DNA of 48,080 bases, taken from the NCBI GenBank assembly GCA_016220085.1, contig JACRIN010000090.1, forward strand, positions 1 to 48,080, given 5' to 3'. Source of the stretch: Planctomycetota bacterium. GTDB taxonomy: Bacteria; Planctomycetota; UBA1135; GCA-002686595. Shown here in pieces: positions 16,905 through 25,073 of this stretch; position 1 is the stretch's first letter, and every line of letters begins with the position of its first letter. The notes below the pieces were generated by a model that made no database searches, had not been told where the DNA came from, and saw only the letters and a list, made by a program, of their open reading frames with translations. A program made the translations under genes and the position numbers.

Positions 16905-17660
16905 GTGAGATCGAGGATCCTTTCACTTGGTGTGAGCGCGCTGGCCGCGCTCGGCCTGTTCGCGGCGCTGCCGGTCGGGTTCGCGAGCGAGCTCAGCCCG
17001 ATCGGGCTCGGGCTCGTCGTCGCCTTCCTGATCCTGTCGCTCGGGGTGCACGAAGCGGCGCACGCTTGGGTCGCGCTGAAGCGCGGCGACCCGACCGCTC
17101 GCGACCTCGGTCGGATCACGCTGAACCCGATCCCGCACATCGACCCGGTGATGACGATCCTGATCCCGCTCTTCCTCGGGCTCGGGAGCGGCGGCGAGTA
17201 CATCTTCGGCGGCGCGAAACCGGTCCCCGTCAACGCGGCCAAGCTGAAGAACCCGCTCGGCGACATGGTGCTGGTCGCCTTGGCAGGGCCGTTCTCGAAC
17301 GTGTTGCTCGCGGTGCTGTTCGGCGCGCTCTACAAGCTCGCGCTCGTCCACGGCTTCTACTCGGGCGCCGCGGAGTCCATCTACGAGCGCCAGTTCCAGC
17401 TGCTGCCGCTGGTGCTCGAGTACTCGATGTCGATGAACCTGCTCCTGGCGGTGTTCAACCTGATCCCGGTCCCGCCGCTCGACGGCTCCCGCGTGATGAC
17501 CTGGCTTCTGCCCGCGAACCTGCGCGAGGGGTACACTCGCTTCGGAATGCTCGGGATGTTCCTGGTGGTCGGGCTTTCGTTCTACCCGCCGTTCTCCCGA
17601 ACTCTGCTCCGCGCCGTGCACGGCATGTCGGACCTGATCATCAGCTGGGTGCCCGCATGA
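16905..17660 (+). CDS. Site-2 protease family (M50) membrane metalloprotease
   Basis: 251 residues with four to six predicted membrane helices. The zinc motif HEAAH is at residues 49-53 and the third ligand in NLIPVPPLDG (D193), the classic M50 pair. It is a compact family member without a PDZ domain, like rhomboid-sized soluble-substrate S2P homologues commonly found next to scpA. Start GTG 16905 precedes a hydrophobic first helix; no strong ribosome site is seen. A TATAAG at 16834-16839 might be a -10 box. The stop overlaps the scpA start by 4 bp, so the two are co-translated. Substrate unknown. Confidence 0.88.
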   Translation: MRSRILSLGVSALAALGLFAALPVGFASELSPIGLGLVVAFLILSLGVHEAAHAWVALKRGDPTARDLGRITLNPIPHIDPVMTILIPLFLGLGSGGEYIFGGAKPVPVNAAKLKNPLGDMVLVALAGPFSNVLLAVLFGALYKLALVHGFYSGAAESIYERQFQLLPLVLEYSMSMNLLLAVFNLIPVPPLDGSRVMTWLLPANLREGYTRFGMLGMFLVVGLSFYPPFSRTLLRAVHGMSDLIISWVPA

Positions 17661-18580
17661 TGCCCGACTACACCGTCCGCCTGGAGCAGGTCTTCCAGGG
17701 GCCGATGGACCTCCTGTTGCACCTCGTGCGCGAGCAGGAAGTCGACATCCACGAGATCGAGATCAACCGCGTGATCGACGGGTACCTCAAGTACCTACGC
17801 GACATGAAGGAGATCGACATCGAGGTCGCCGGCGAGTTCATGGTGATGGCGGCGACGCTGATGGCGATCAAGAGCCGCTCGCTGCTGCCGCGCGACGAGG
17901 TCAACCTCGACGAGGAGCTCGACCCGCGCGACGAGCTCATCCAGCGCCTGATCGAGTACCGCCACTTCAAGGAAGCTGCCCGCAACCTCGGCGATCGCTT
18001 CGACGAGCGCTCGCGCATGCACCCGCACGGCTGGCGCGAGCACACGGCCGACGAGCCGACGATCGAGTTCGGCGAGCTGACGCAGTGGGATCTGCTCTCG
18101 ACTTTCTCGCGCCTGATGCGCGAGACGCTCTCGCACCGGCCGATGGAGATCCGGCCCGACGACCGGCCGTTGCGCTGGTACGTGCAGAGCCTCGCCGACC
18201 ACATCAAGGTGAAACGCGAGCTCTCGCTGCGCACTTTGATCGCCGACATCGCGACCGATCCGGAGGCGTCACGGTCGATGTTGATCGGGACGTTCTGCGC
18301 GTTGCTCGAGCTGATGAAGCTCGGCGTCGTCACCGCGCATCAGGGCAGCAACGCGGACGACGTCTTGATCGCTCTGCGCGACGACGTCGAGGCCCAGGAC
18401 ATCGACGACATCGTCCGTTTCACCGGCTTCGACGACGAGGAACCCGCATCCGACGGCGACGCGCGCCCGGACGCCGCGACCGCGACGGAAAACTCGGCGA
18501 CGCCGACCAACGAAGTCGATACGGCCGCGGCTACGCATTCCACGGCAGTCGCGGGTCCCGAAGCCGACGCCGGCGGCTGA
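17657..18580 (+). CDS. scpA: Segregation and condensation protein A
   Basis: Kleisin subunit that bridges SMC heads in chromosome condensation. It has 307 residues. N-terminal signature: FQGPMDLLLHLVREQEVDIHEI followed by INRVIDGYLKYL and AGEFMVMAATLMAIKSRSLLPR, all diagnostic. The C-terminal winged helix contains FCALLELMKLGVVTAHQ. A ~50-residue Asp/Ala/Thr-rich tail beyond the winged helix is extra. The start ATG (or a second ATG one codon later) overlaps the protease stop. No scpB is seen in the window, though it is usually adjacent. Confidence 0.95.
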   Translation: MMPDYTVRLEQVFQGPMDLLLHLVREQEVDIHEIEINRVIDGYLKYLRDMKEIDIEVAGEFMVMAATLMAIKSRSLLPRDEVNLDEELDPRDELIQRLIEYRHFKEAARNLGDRFDERSRMHPHGWREHTADEPTIEFGELTQWDLLSTFSRLMRETLSHRPMEIRPDDRPLRWYVQSLADHIKVKRELSLRTLIADIATDPEASRSMLIGTFCALLELMKLGVVTAHQGSNADDVLIALRDDVEAQDIDDIVRFTGFDDEEPASDGDARPDAATATENSATPTNEVDTAAATHSTAVAGPEADAGG

Positions 18581-18717
18581 AGTCGAGGCGCTCCCCGGCC
18601 GATTCTCTGGAGGGGTTGAGGTCGAGACCATATTCTCCGCCCTCTCGACAACCGATACTCACCGCCCGACATCTCCGCGTGTCGGGCCCAAGCTCGCCAA
18701 CCCCGAAAAACTTCGCC

Positions 18718-19041
18718 ATGAGCGCCGCCGCCGACGTCACCGACAGCAACTGGGATTCGATCGTCCTCAAGAGCAAGACCCCGGTCTTGGTCGACTTCTG
18801 GGCCGAGTGGTGCGGTCCGTGCCGCGCGATGAGCCCGTTCGTCGACAAGCTCGCGCAAGAGCTCGGTGACAAGCTCAAGGTCGTGAAGCTCAACACGCAG
18901 GACAACATGGAAGTGCCGGCGCGCTACGGCGTCAGCTCGATCCCGACGTTCCTCCTGATCAAGGACGGCCAGGTCAAGCACACGATCGTCGGCGCGCAGC
19001 CTTACGACCAGTTCAAGAAGGCCGTGACCGCGAAGCTGTAG
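18718..19041 (+). CDS. trxA: Thioredoxin
   Basis: 107-residue thiol-disulfide reductase with the active site WCGPC (W31, C32, C35), the preceding VLVDFWAEW strand, the conserved cis-Pro in SIPTFLLIKDGQ, and the C-terminal amphipathic helix. Length is normal. No strong ribosome site stands before ATG 18718. The TAG stop (19039-19041) coincides with the first bases of an inverted-repeat-bounded element that fills the gap to fmt. Insertion there may have supplied or overlapped the stop. Confidence 0.96.
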   Translation: MSAAADVTDSNWDSIVLKSKTPVLVDFWAEWCGPCRAMSPFVDKLAQELGDKLKVVKLNTQDNMEVPARYGVSSIPTFLLIKDGQVKHTIVGAQPYDQFKKAVTAKL

Positions 19042-19341
19042 CGGCCCGTTGAAAAAGTCACCTACTCGGCTTCGCGCGCTTCGGCGAACCTTCGTCGCGC
19101 TCCGAACATCGCGCTCGGCGGGCCGACAGGTCGCTCCGCGCTGCGACGGCTCCACGGGAGCCTTCGCCACGAACGCTTCGCGTTCCAGCGCGGGGCCCCT
19201 TGCCGCTGTCCCCGCTGCGAACGCTCTGCAGGAGCCTTCGTCACGAATGCTCCGCGTTCTACCGCGGGGCCCCTTGTCGCGCTCCTCGCCTCGCCTCTGC
19301 GCGCCGTGCCTCGTTGCGGCGCCTTCTTCAACGGACCGCTA
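19039..19341. mobile_element. MITE-like structured element between trxA and fmt
   Basis: About 300 bp, non-coding, bounded by 19-bp terminal inverted repeats with 17 matches. The left repeat contains AGCGGCCCGTTGAAAAAG (19040-19057), and the right, read in reverse, AGCGGTCCGTTGAAGAAG (19340-19323). The interior has two 63-bp direct repeats with hairpins. No transposase is present, so it would be non-autonomous. No target-site duplication could be recognised. It could also be a REP-type or regulatory element; copies elsewhere in the genome would decide. Confidence 0.5.
19140..19276. repeat. Two 63-bp hairpin-forming direct repeats
   Basis: Copies at 19140-19202 and 19214-19276, 53 of 63 bases identical by hand alignment, period 74. 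Each can fold two hairpins: GGCTCC..GGAGCC (or GCTC..GAGC) and GAACGC..GCGTTC (or GAATGC..GCGTTC, with one G-T pair). Each ends with the palindrome GGGGCCCC. Several differences keep the stems paired, which suggests the structure matters. Confidence 0.65.
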
Positions 19342-19364
19342 GGGCTTCGCCCGGCGCGAACGGC

Positions 19365-20309
19365 GTGCGCGTCGTCTTCTTCGGATCTCCGCCGTTCGCG
19401 GTGCCCGTGCTCGAGCGGCTCGCCGCGAGTGCGCATCGCGTGCTCGCGCTCGTGACGCTGCCCGACAAGCCCCAGGGGCGCGGACAGCGGGTCGCCGAGT
19501 CGCCGCTCGTCGCCGCGGCGGTCGCGCGCGGGATCGAAGTGCTCCAGCCCGCGGATCCGCACGACGAAGCGTTCCTCGCGCGCCTTCGCGAGCTCGTGCC
19601 CGACGTGCTCGTCGTCGCGAGCTACGGCGTGATCATGAAGAGCGTGCTGCTCGAGCTCGCGCCGCACGCCGCGCTGAACGTGCATGCTTCTTTGCTGCCG
19701 CGCCACCGCGGCGCGTCGCCGATCCAAGCTTCGATCGCGCAAGGCGACGCCGAGACCGGCGTCGCGATCCAGAAGATGGTGCTCGCGCTCGACGAAGGCG
19801 ACGTGTTGGTGGAGCGTCGCACGGCGATCGGCGCGCAAGAGACCGCCGGTGAGCTCGGAGCGCGCCTCGCGGTGCTCGGCGGAGACGCGTTGATCGAGAC
19901 GCTCGATGCGCTCGCCGCGGGAAGTGCGAAAGCGACGCCGCAGGACGCCGCGCGCGCGACGTACACCAAGAAGATCAAGAAGGCGCACGGTCGTGTCGAC
20001 TGGACACGCGGTGCGAACGAGCTCGAGCGGCAAGTTCGCGCCCAGAATCCGTGGCCGCTCGCGCGCACGATCGATCCGAAAGGGCGCGAGCTCGCCATCC
20101 TGCGCGCGCGCGTCGTCGACGGGGCCGGCGCGCCCGGCGAGATCCTCGCCGCCGATGCGCGCCTCGTCGTCGCGTGCGGTCGCGGCGCGCTCGAGATCCA
20201 AGAGCTCGTGCCCGCCGGCAAGCGCGCGCTCGCCGCCGAGGAGTTCCTGCGCGGCGCGCGGTTGGAGCGCGGCGGTCGCATGACGAGCCCGGAGAACACG
20301 ACGCGATGA
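19365..20309 (+). CDS. fmt: Methionyl-tRNA formyltransferase
   Basis: Formylates initiator Met-tRNA using 10-formyl-THF. It has 314 residues from GTG 19365, the usual size. Seen: N-terminal VVFFGSPPFAVPVLERL; the catalytic-site SLLPRHRGASPIQ (SLLPxxRGAAPI in the family); the formyl-binding region ETGVAIQKMVLALDEGDVL; and the C-terminal OB-like domain starting YTKKIKKAHGRVDW. An upstream in-frame ATG at 19200 would add 55 Arg-rich residues from the repeat element and was rejected. The stop overlaps rsmB by 4 bp. Confidence 0.96.
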   Translation: MRVVFFGSPPFAVPVLERLAASAHRVLALVTLPDKPQGRGQRVAESPLVAAAVARGIEVLQPADPHDEAFLARLRELVPDVLVVASYGVIMKSVLLELAPHAALNVHASLLPRHRGASPIQASIAQGDAETGVAIQKMVLALDEGDVLVERRTAIGAQETAGELGARLAVLGGDALIETLDALAAGSAKATPQDAARATYTKKIKKAHGRVDWTRGANELERQVRAQNPWPLARTIDPKGRELAILRARVVDGAGAPGEILAADARLVVACGRGALEIQELVPAGKRALAAEEFLRGARLERGGRMTSPENTTR

Positions 20310-21637
20310 ATCCGACCCGTATCGTGGCTTGGCAGCTCGTTCGCAACGGCACCGGCGCCCCGACGCTCGCGGTCGACGCTGCGGCGCGCGTGCACGGGCT
20401 CGACCCGCGCGATCGCGGGCTCGTGCGCAGGCTGGTCGATCTCGAAGCGCGCCGACGCGGGACGTTGCGCGTGATCCTCGCTCGGCTCGCGTCGCGCAAG
20501 CCGTCGGCGGATCTCGCCGCGCACTTGCACCTCGGGCTCGTGCAGGCGTTCTTCCTCGATCGCATCCCCGATCATGCGCTCGTCAACGAAACGGTCGGCG
20601 CGGTGCGGAACACGCTCGGCGACGGGCCCGCGCGGTTCGCGAATGCGGTGTTGCGCGCCGCGCTCGCTCTGCGCCAAGAGGGCACGCGCGGCGATCCGCG
20701 GCGCGACTTGCCGCTGCGGCCGTGGCACCTCTCCGAGCCTCTCTTCCACGATCCCGCGGAGCATCCGCTGCTCTGGGCCGAGGAAGCGCTCTCGATGCCG
20801 GCTTCCGTGTTCAAGCACTGGCACAAGCGCTTCGGCAACGAGCGCGCGAAGGAGCTCGCCGTGCAGGCGCTCGACGAGCCCAAGCTCTCGCTGCGCGTCG
20901 TGCGCGGTGACGCGAACGACTTGCTCGCGGAGCTCACCGAGCTCGGCGTCCACGCAGCGCTCGGCACGCACCCGCGGATCGTCCTCGTCGACTACGGCGA
21001 TGCCGAGCTCGCGCTGAACTCCGCGGCGATCGGCGAAGGTCGCGCCACCGTGCAAGGCGAGAGCGCGTTGCGCGCCGCCGAAGCCGTCGACGCACGCGAG
21101 GGCGAGGACGTGCTCGACCTCTGCGCCTCGCCCGGCGGCAAGACTGCGGTCCTCGCCGAAACCGGCGCGCGCGTCGTCGCGTGCGACGTGTCGCTCGACA
21201 AGCTGGAGCGGCTTGCGTCGACGCTCGCGCGGCTCGGGCTCAGCGAGCGCGTCGAGACGCTCGACCTGCGCGATCCAACGGTGCTCGCCGGCCGCACGTT
21301 CGACGCGGTGCTGGTCGATGCGCCGTGCAGCAACACCGGCGTGCTCGCGCGCCGGCCGGAAGCGCGCTGGCGCTTCGGTCCGTCGACGAAAGCGTCGCTG
21401 CTCGACCTGCAAGCCCGCCTCGCCGAGCTCGCGCTGCCGTTGGTCCGTCCCGGCGGCCGTCTCGTCTGGTCGACGTGCAGCCTCGACTCCGACGAGAACG
21501 CGCGCCGCGCCAAACAGATCGTCGACGCGCACCCCGACTTCACGCTCGCCGCCGAGCACGAAGCTCTGCCCGCGTCGGTCGGCGCCGCCGGCCCGGTCGA
21601 CGGCGGCTACTTCGCTCGCCTGGTTCGCCGCGCGTGA
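20306..21637 (+). CDS. rsmB: 16S rRNA (cytosine-967-C5) methyltransferase RsmB-like
   Basis: 443 residues. An N-terminal NusB-like RNA-binding domain (RDRGLVRRLVDLEARRRGTL, ALVNETVGAVRNTLG) is followed by a SAM-dependent m5C methyltransferase domain. That domain carries SAM motif I DLCASPGGKTAVL, motif IV DAPCSNTGVLARRPEARW with its cysteine, and motif VI WSTCSLDSDEN with the catalytic cysteine. Architecture and fmt neighbourhood are typical of RsmB (Sun). The start ATG overlaps the fmt stop. Other RNA m5C enzymes share the catalytic domain, but the NusB domain favours RsmB. Confidence 0.95.
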   Translation: MNPTRIVAWQLVRNGTGAPTLAVDAAARVHGLDPRDRGLVRRLVDLEARRRGTLRVILARLASRKPSADLAAHLHLGLVQAFFLDRIPDHALVNETVGAVRNTLGDGPARFANAVLRAALALRQEGTRGDPRRDLPLRPWHLSEPLFHDPAEHPLLWAEEALSMPASVFKHWHKRFGNERAKELAVQALDEPKLSLRVVRGDANDLLAELTELGVHAALGTHPRIVLVDYGDAELALNSAAIGEGRATVQGESALRAAEAVDAREGEDVLDLCASPGGKTAVLAETGARVVACDVSLDKLERLASTLARLGLSERVETLDLRDPTVLAGRTFDAVLVDAPCSNTGVLARRPEARWRFGPSTKASLLDLQARLAELALPLVRPGGRLVWSTCSLDSDENARRAKQIVDAHPDFTLAAEHEALPASVGAAGPVDGGYFARLVRRA

Positions 21638-21704
21638 CCGAGCGCTCGGTGCGCAGGCACTCCGCGCGATTGCGCGAGCCGAGCGACTTGACTAGAACGG
21701 CGCG

Positions 21705-22535
21705 GTGACCCTGAGCACGGAGGCGATCGTCGCGCAGCTCGATGCGCTCGAGGTCGAGCACGACGTGCGCATCCTGTACGCGTGCGAGTCGGGCAGCCGC
21801 GCATGGGGCTTCGCTTCGGCCGACAGCGACTTCGACGTTCGCCACGTCTACGTCGCGAGGCCCGAGCGGTACCGCTCGATCGCGAAGACGCGGGATGTGA
21901 TCGAAGGACCGCTCGACGCGACCCGCGACTTCAGCGGGTGGGACGCGCGCAAGGCCTTGGAGCTCTTCCGCAAGTCCAACCCGAGTTTCCTCGAGTGGCT
22001 CGGTTCGCCGATCGTCTACCGCGAACGCACGTCGTTCGCGGCAGGGCTGCGCGAGCTGGCGAAGACGTACTACTCGCCGATTGCGTGCGCCCATCACTAC
22101 GAGCACATGGCGCGAGGCAACTTCCGCGAATACCTCCAGGGCGAGGAGGTCTGGTTGAAGCAGTACTTCTACGTGCTCAGGCCGCTGCTCGCCGTGCGTT
22201 GGCTGGAGCGCGGTCTCGGCGTCGTGCCGATGGAGTTCGCACGCCTGGTCGAAGTAACGCTCGAACCGGGAGCGGTGCGCGACGCGTTGGAGGTGCTGAC
22301 AGCCGCGAAGCGCACCGGCGCCGAGTTGTCCACTGGCCCGCGAGTGTCCGCTCTGAATGACTTCATCGAGGCCGAGTTCGAGCGGCGCCGGCAGGCGCCG
22401 ACGGTGCTCGCGAGCGGCGAAGCCCCGATCGATCAGCTCGATGACGCCTTCCGCAAGGCTCTCGGGGCGGCTTGGGGAGACGCGCGAGAGGGTGAACGCC
22501 CGCGTGCCGCGGGCGGCCAGGGCAGCCAGCGATGA
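21705..22535 (+). CDS. Pol-beta-fold nucleotidyltransferase (RlaP/YcgL-like family)
   Basis: 276 residues. The metal-binding nucleotidyltransferase motif is clear: CESGSRAWGFASADSDFDVR, i.e. GSRxxG followed by SDxDxR. Family-wide features follow: FSGWDARKALELFRKSNPSFLEWLGSPI, then HYEHMARGNF and VWLKQYFYVLRPLLAVRW. Relatives include RlaP of RNA-repair operons and phage proteins; the nucleic-acid substrate is not known here. Start GTG 21705 with TAGAAC 6 nt upstream as a possible -10, so the transcript may be nearly leaderless. It overlaps the next gene by 4 bp. Confidence 0.8.
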   Translation: MTLSTEAIVAQLDALEVEHDVRILYACESGSRAWGFASADSDFDVRHVYVARPERYRSIAKTRDVIEGPLDATRDFSGWDARKALELFRKSNPSFLEWLGSPIVYRERTSFAAGLRELAKTYYSPIACAHHYEHMARGNFREYLQGEEVWLKQYFYVLRPLLAVRWLERGLGVVPMEFARLVEVTLEPGAVRDALEVLTAAKRTGAELSTGPRVSALNDFIEAEFERRRQAPTVLASGEAPIDQLDDAFRKALGAAWGDAREGERPRAAGGQGSQR

Positions 22536-23320
22536 GCGAGCGAAGGCGAGCGTTGGTGACCGGGGCCTCGTCGGGGATCGGCGAGGCGGTGGTGCGCGCG
22601 TTTGCCGAGCGCGGGTACCGCGTTGCGTTGCTCGCGCGGCGGGCGAGCGAACTCGAGCGCGTCCGGGCCTCATTGCCGCGGCCGGACGAGCACGTCGTCG
22701 TTCCGTGCGACCTTCGCGATGAAACGGCGTTGCGCGCGGCGATCGCCGCAGCCGGCGAGCGCCTGGGAGCGTTCGACGTCATCGTGCAGAGCGCGGGCAC
22801 CGGCTACCGAGCTCGGTTGGAGGAGCTCGAACGGGTCGAGATCGAGCGCGTGCTCGCGCTCAACGTGACCGCGGTGCTGCTGGTCGATCGCGAAGCGTTG
22901 CCGTGGCTCGAGCGCGGCGAGCGGCCCGTCGTGATCCACGTCGGGTCGGTGATCGCACGCCGTGGGATCCCCGGTCAGCTCGTGTACGCGGCGTCGAAGG
23001 CGGCGCTGGTCTCCGCGAGCGAGGCGCTGCGCCTCGAGTGGGCCGGTCGCGAGATCGAGGTGTGCCTCGTCCACCCCGGCGTGACCCGGACGCCGTTCTT
23101 CGCCGTTCAGCAGAACCCGCACGGCCGGCCGCCGCCGGACCTCGCATCCGCCGACGAGCCCGCGACCGTCGCGGCGGCGATCCTCGAACTCGACCGCCGT
23201 CCGCGGCCGGAGGTTTGGTTGCGCTCGCGCTGGCGCTGGTTCGCGCTGGCGAGCCTGATCGCGCCGCGGTTCGCGGATCGGTGGCTCGCGAAGAAGCTCG
23301 GGCCGAGCGATCGGCACTAG
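22532..23320 (+). CDS. Short-chain dehydrogenase/reductase
   Basis: 262-residue classical SDR. It has the NAD(P) motif VTGASSGIGEA, an Arg-rich second strand LLARRASEL suggesting NADP, QSAGTG in place of NNAG, the catalytic Ser strand HVGSVIARRG, and YAASKAALVSASEALRLEW with the Tyr-x3-Lys pair. After the PGVTRTPFF loop the tail (WLRSRWRWFALASLIAPRFAD) resembles the membrane-associated end of DltE/YqjQ-like SDRs. Substrate unknown. Translationally coupled (ATGA) to the nucleotidyltransferase gene, but no shared pathway is evident. Confidence 0.9.
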   Translation: MSERRRALVTGASSGIGEAVVRAFAERGYRVALLARRASELERVRASLPRPDEHVVVPCDLRDETALRAAIAAAGERLGAFDVIVQSAGTGYRARLEELERVEIERVLALNVTAVLLVDREALPWLERGERPVVIHVGSVIARRGIPGQLVYAASKAALVSASEALRLEWAGREIEVCLVHPGVTRTPFFAVQQNPHGRPPPDLASADEPATVAAAILELDRRPRPEVWLRSRWRWFALASLIAPRFADRWLAKKLGPSDRH

Positions 23321-23335
23321 ACGCCCGATCGGGCA

Positions 23336-23365
23336 AACTTCGTCGAGGCCTGGCGCGACGAAGTT
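23336..23365. terminator. Hairpin after the SDR gene
   Basis: A perfect 10-bp stem AACTTCGTCG / CGACGAAGTT with a 10-nt loop starts 16 bases after the stop codon. The short palindrome GCCCGATCGGGC (23323-23334) precedes it. There is no T-run, so intrinsic termination is uncertain. The remaining bases up to 23596 hold no gene. Confidence 0.35.
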
Positions 23366-23596
23366 CGATCGACCGCCGCCGCTCGCCGGCGGACGGACGG
23401 GTCCGAGCGCTCTCCCGCGAACGCTCGGGCGCGCCCTCGATGGCGGCTCGCTCGCCGGCGCGCGGACATCGTGCGGCGGCGCGGGCCCGACGCGGCTATC
23501 CGCAAGGCGTCCTGGTGGCCTGCGGCGCGCGCTGCCCAGATTTGCGGATGGTGAAAGCTCGCGCCGAGGTCGAGAGTCGCTGTCTGGGAGGTCCCT

Positions 23597-24730
23597 ATGC
23601 GTCTCTTGACTACCGAGTCGTTCCGGAGCCTGCTCACCGCGCATCCGGCGCCGTGCGTCTCCGTCTTCATGCCGACCGAGCGCGGGCCGCGCGCGTCCGA
23701 CCTGAACCGCGTGCGCTACGAGCACCTGCTGCAGCGCGCGCGCAACGACATGCACCCGTTCTATTCGCCACGCGACATCGATCCGGTGCTGGAGCCGTTG
23801 ACCAGGCTGCCTGGCTCGGAGCTGTGGGACGCGCAGCACGCGGGGGTCGCCGCGTTCGCGAGTCGCAAGTTCCACCTCCATTTCCAACTGACGGATCCGC
23901 CCGAGGAGCTGGTGATCGTCGGCGACTCGTTCCACGTCCGACCGTTGCTCGCCCAACTGCAGACCAACCGGCACTACTTCCTGCTGAACCTCAATCAGAA
24001 GCACGCGCAGCTGTACCGCGGCACGCGCCGCGGCTTGGTGCCGGTCGCGCTGCACGGGGTCGCGTTCGAGGTCGCGTTCGTCTCGAAGGAGCGCGAGCGG
24101 ACTTCGACGCAGCACTCCGGCGGCGCCGGGTTCGGCATCGGGATCCATCACGGCCAGCAAGGCGGCGATGTCGGCCAGCGCGAGGAGCTGCAGCAGTACT
24201 TCCGTGAGATCGACCGGGCCATGCAGCGCGAGCTGGCCTTCGAGAAGGCCCCGATGGTGCTTGCGGCGCCGCGCGAGTTGCACACCACGTATCGGATGCT
24301 TTCGCGCTACGCGCACATCGCCGAGGAAGCTCTTCATGGCAACTTCGACTCGGCCACGCCGTCCGAGTTGCACGAAAAAGCCTGGCCGATCGTGCAGCGC
24401 GAGCTGGCGGTCCGCGAAGGGCACCTCCTGGACGACTTCGACTCCTTGGCGGCGCACGGCCGAGCGAGCGCCGATCTCGCCGAGAGCGCCCGGTGCGCGA
24501 TGCAGGGGCGTGTGCGCGAGCTCTTCCTCGCCGACGGAGAGCACGTGTGGGGCCGCCTCGATCGCGACAACGGCTCGATCCAGCTCGCGATAGAGGGTGG
24601 ACTCGTCAAAGGCGACGATCTGCTCGACGACATCGCGGAGGCGGTGCTGGCGCGCGGTGGCGAAGTGCTCGCGCTCGAACGCTCGCGGATGCCGGGCCGC
24701 GCGCAGGCGGCCGCCTTGTTGCGTTGGTGA
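23597..24730 (+). CDS. baeRF-family (bacterial archaeo-eukaryotic release-factor-like) protein
   Basis: 377 residues; ATG preceded by GGGAGG at good spacing. The N-terminal part PCVSVFMPTERG and the middle FLLNLNQKHAQLYRGTRRGLVPV match the bacterial aeRF domain families (family 3-like). The Gly/His-rich loop HSGGAGFGIGIHHGQQGG sits where the family carries a variable catalytic-loop-like insertion. The C-terminal L7Ae-like part includes MVLAAPRELHTTYRML and VLARGGEVLALERSRMPG. These proteins resemble eRF1/Pelota domains and are proposed to act on ribosomes under stress. That role is family-level inference. The gene ends one base before the convergent Gdt1 gene. Confidence 0.75.
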   Translation: MRLLTTESFRSLLTAHPAPCVSVFMPTERGPRASDLNRVRYEHLLQRARNDMHPFYSPRDIDPVLEPLTRLPGSELWDAQHAGVAAFASRKFHLHFQLTDPPEELVIVGDSFHVRPLLAQLQTNRHYFLLNLNQKHAQLYRGTRRGLVPVALHGVAFEVAFVSKERERTSTQHSGGAGFGIGIHHGQQGGDVGQREELQQYFREIDRAMQRELAFEKAPMVLAAPRELHTTYRMLSRYAHIAEEALHGNFDSATPSELHEKAWPIVQRELAVREGHLLDDFDSLAAHGRASADLAESARCAMQGRVRELFLADGEHVWGRLDRDNGSIQLAIEGGLVKGDDLLDDIAEAVLARGGEVLALERSRMPGRAQAAALLRW

Positions 24731-25003
24731 TCAGTCCTTGCCGAACAGCATCCACAGGCCGATCGCGATGAACGCGGTCGCGACCACCTTGTGGAGCACG
24801 GCTTCGGGCACGTAGCGGCTCAACACGCCGCCAACGACCACCGCGAGTGCGGAGACCACCGTCAACGCCGTCGATGCGCCGAGGAAGACGGCCCACGGCG
24901 CCTTCGTCTTCGCGGTCATCGTCAGAACCGCGAGCTGAGTCTTGTCGCCCATCTCCGCGAGGAAGAGCAGGCCGAACGTCGAGAAGAAGGTCTTCCAATC
25001 CAT
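24731..25003 (-). CDS. Half-size Gdt1/UPF0016 cation exporter
   Basis: 90 residues, three predicted membrane helices, with the family signature E-x-G-D-K-T in FLAEMGDKTQLAVLTMTAK. Eukaryotic Gdt1/TMEM165 proteins have two such halves. The single-copy form here is half that length and would need to dimerise. Relatives export Mn2+ or Ca2+; the cation is not known here. The second half gene often found in tandem is not adjacent. Converges tail-to-tail with the baeRF gene with no spacer. Confidence 0.88.
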   Translation of the reverse strand: MDWKTFFSTFGLLFLAEMGDKTQLAVLTMTAKTKAPWAVFLGASTALTVVSALAVVVGGVLSRYVPEAVLHKVVATAFIAIGLWMLFGKD

Positions 25004-25073
25004 GTGTCGTGTCCCCGGGTGCGCCGAACCGGGCTCGATCGCCGCGGTGGGGCGAGCATGATAGAAGGAAGGG

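Noticed and set aside
19049..19342. 97-codon frame in the trxA-fmt gap
   Set aside because: It runs through the inverted-repeat element and its hairpins. Ser/Arg/Pro composition follows the repeats.
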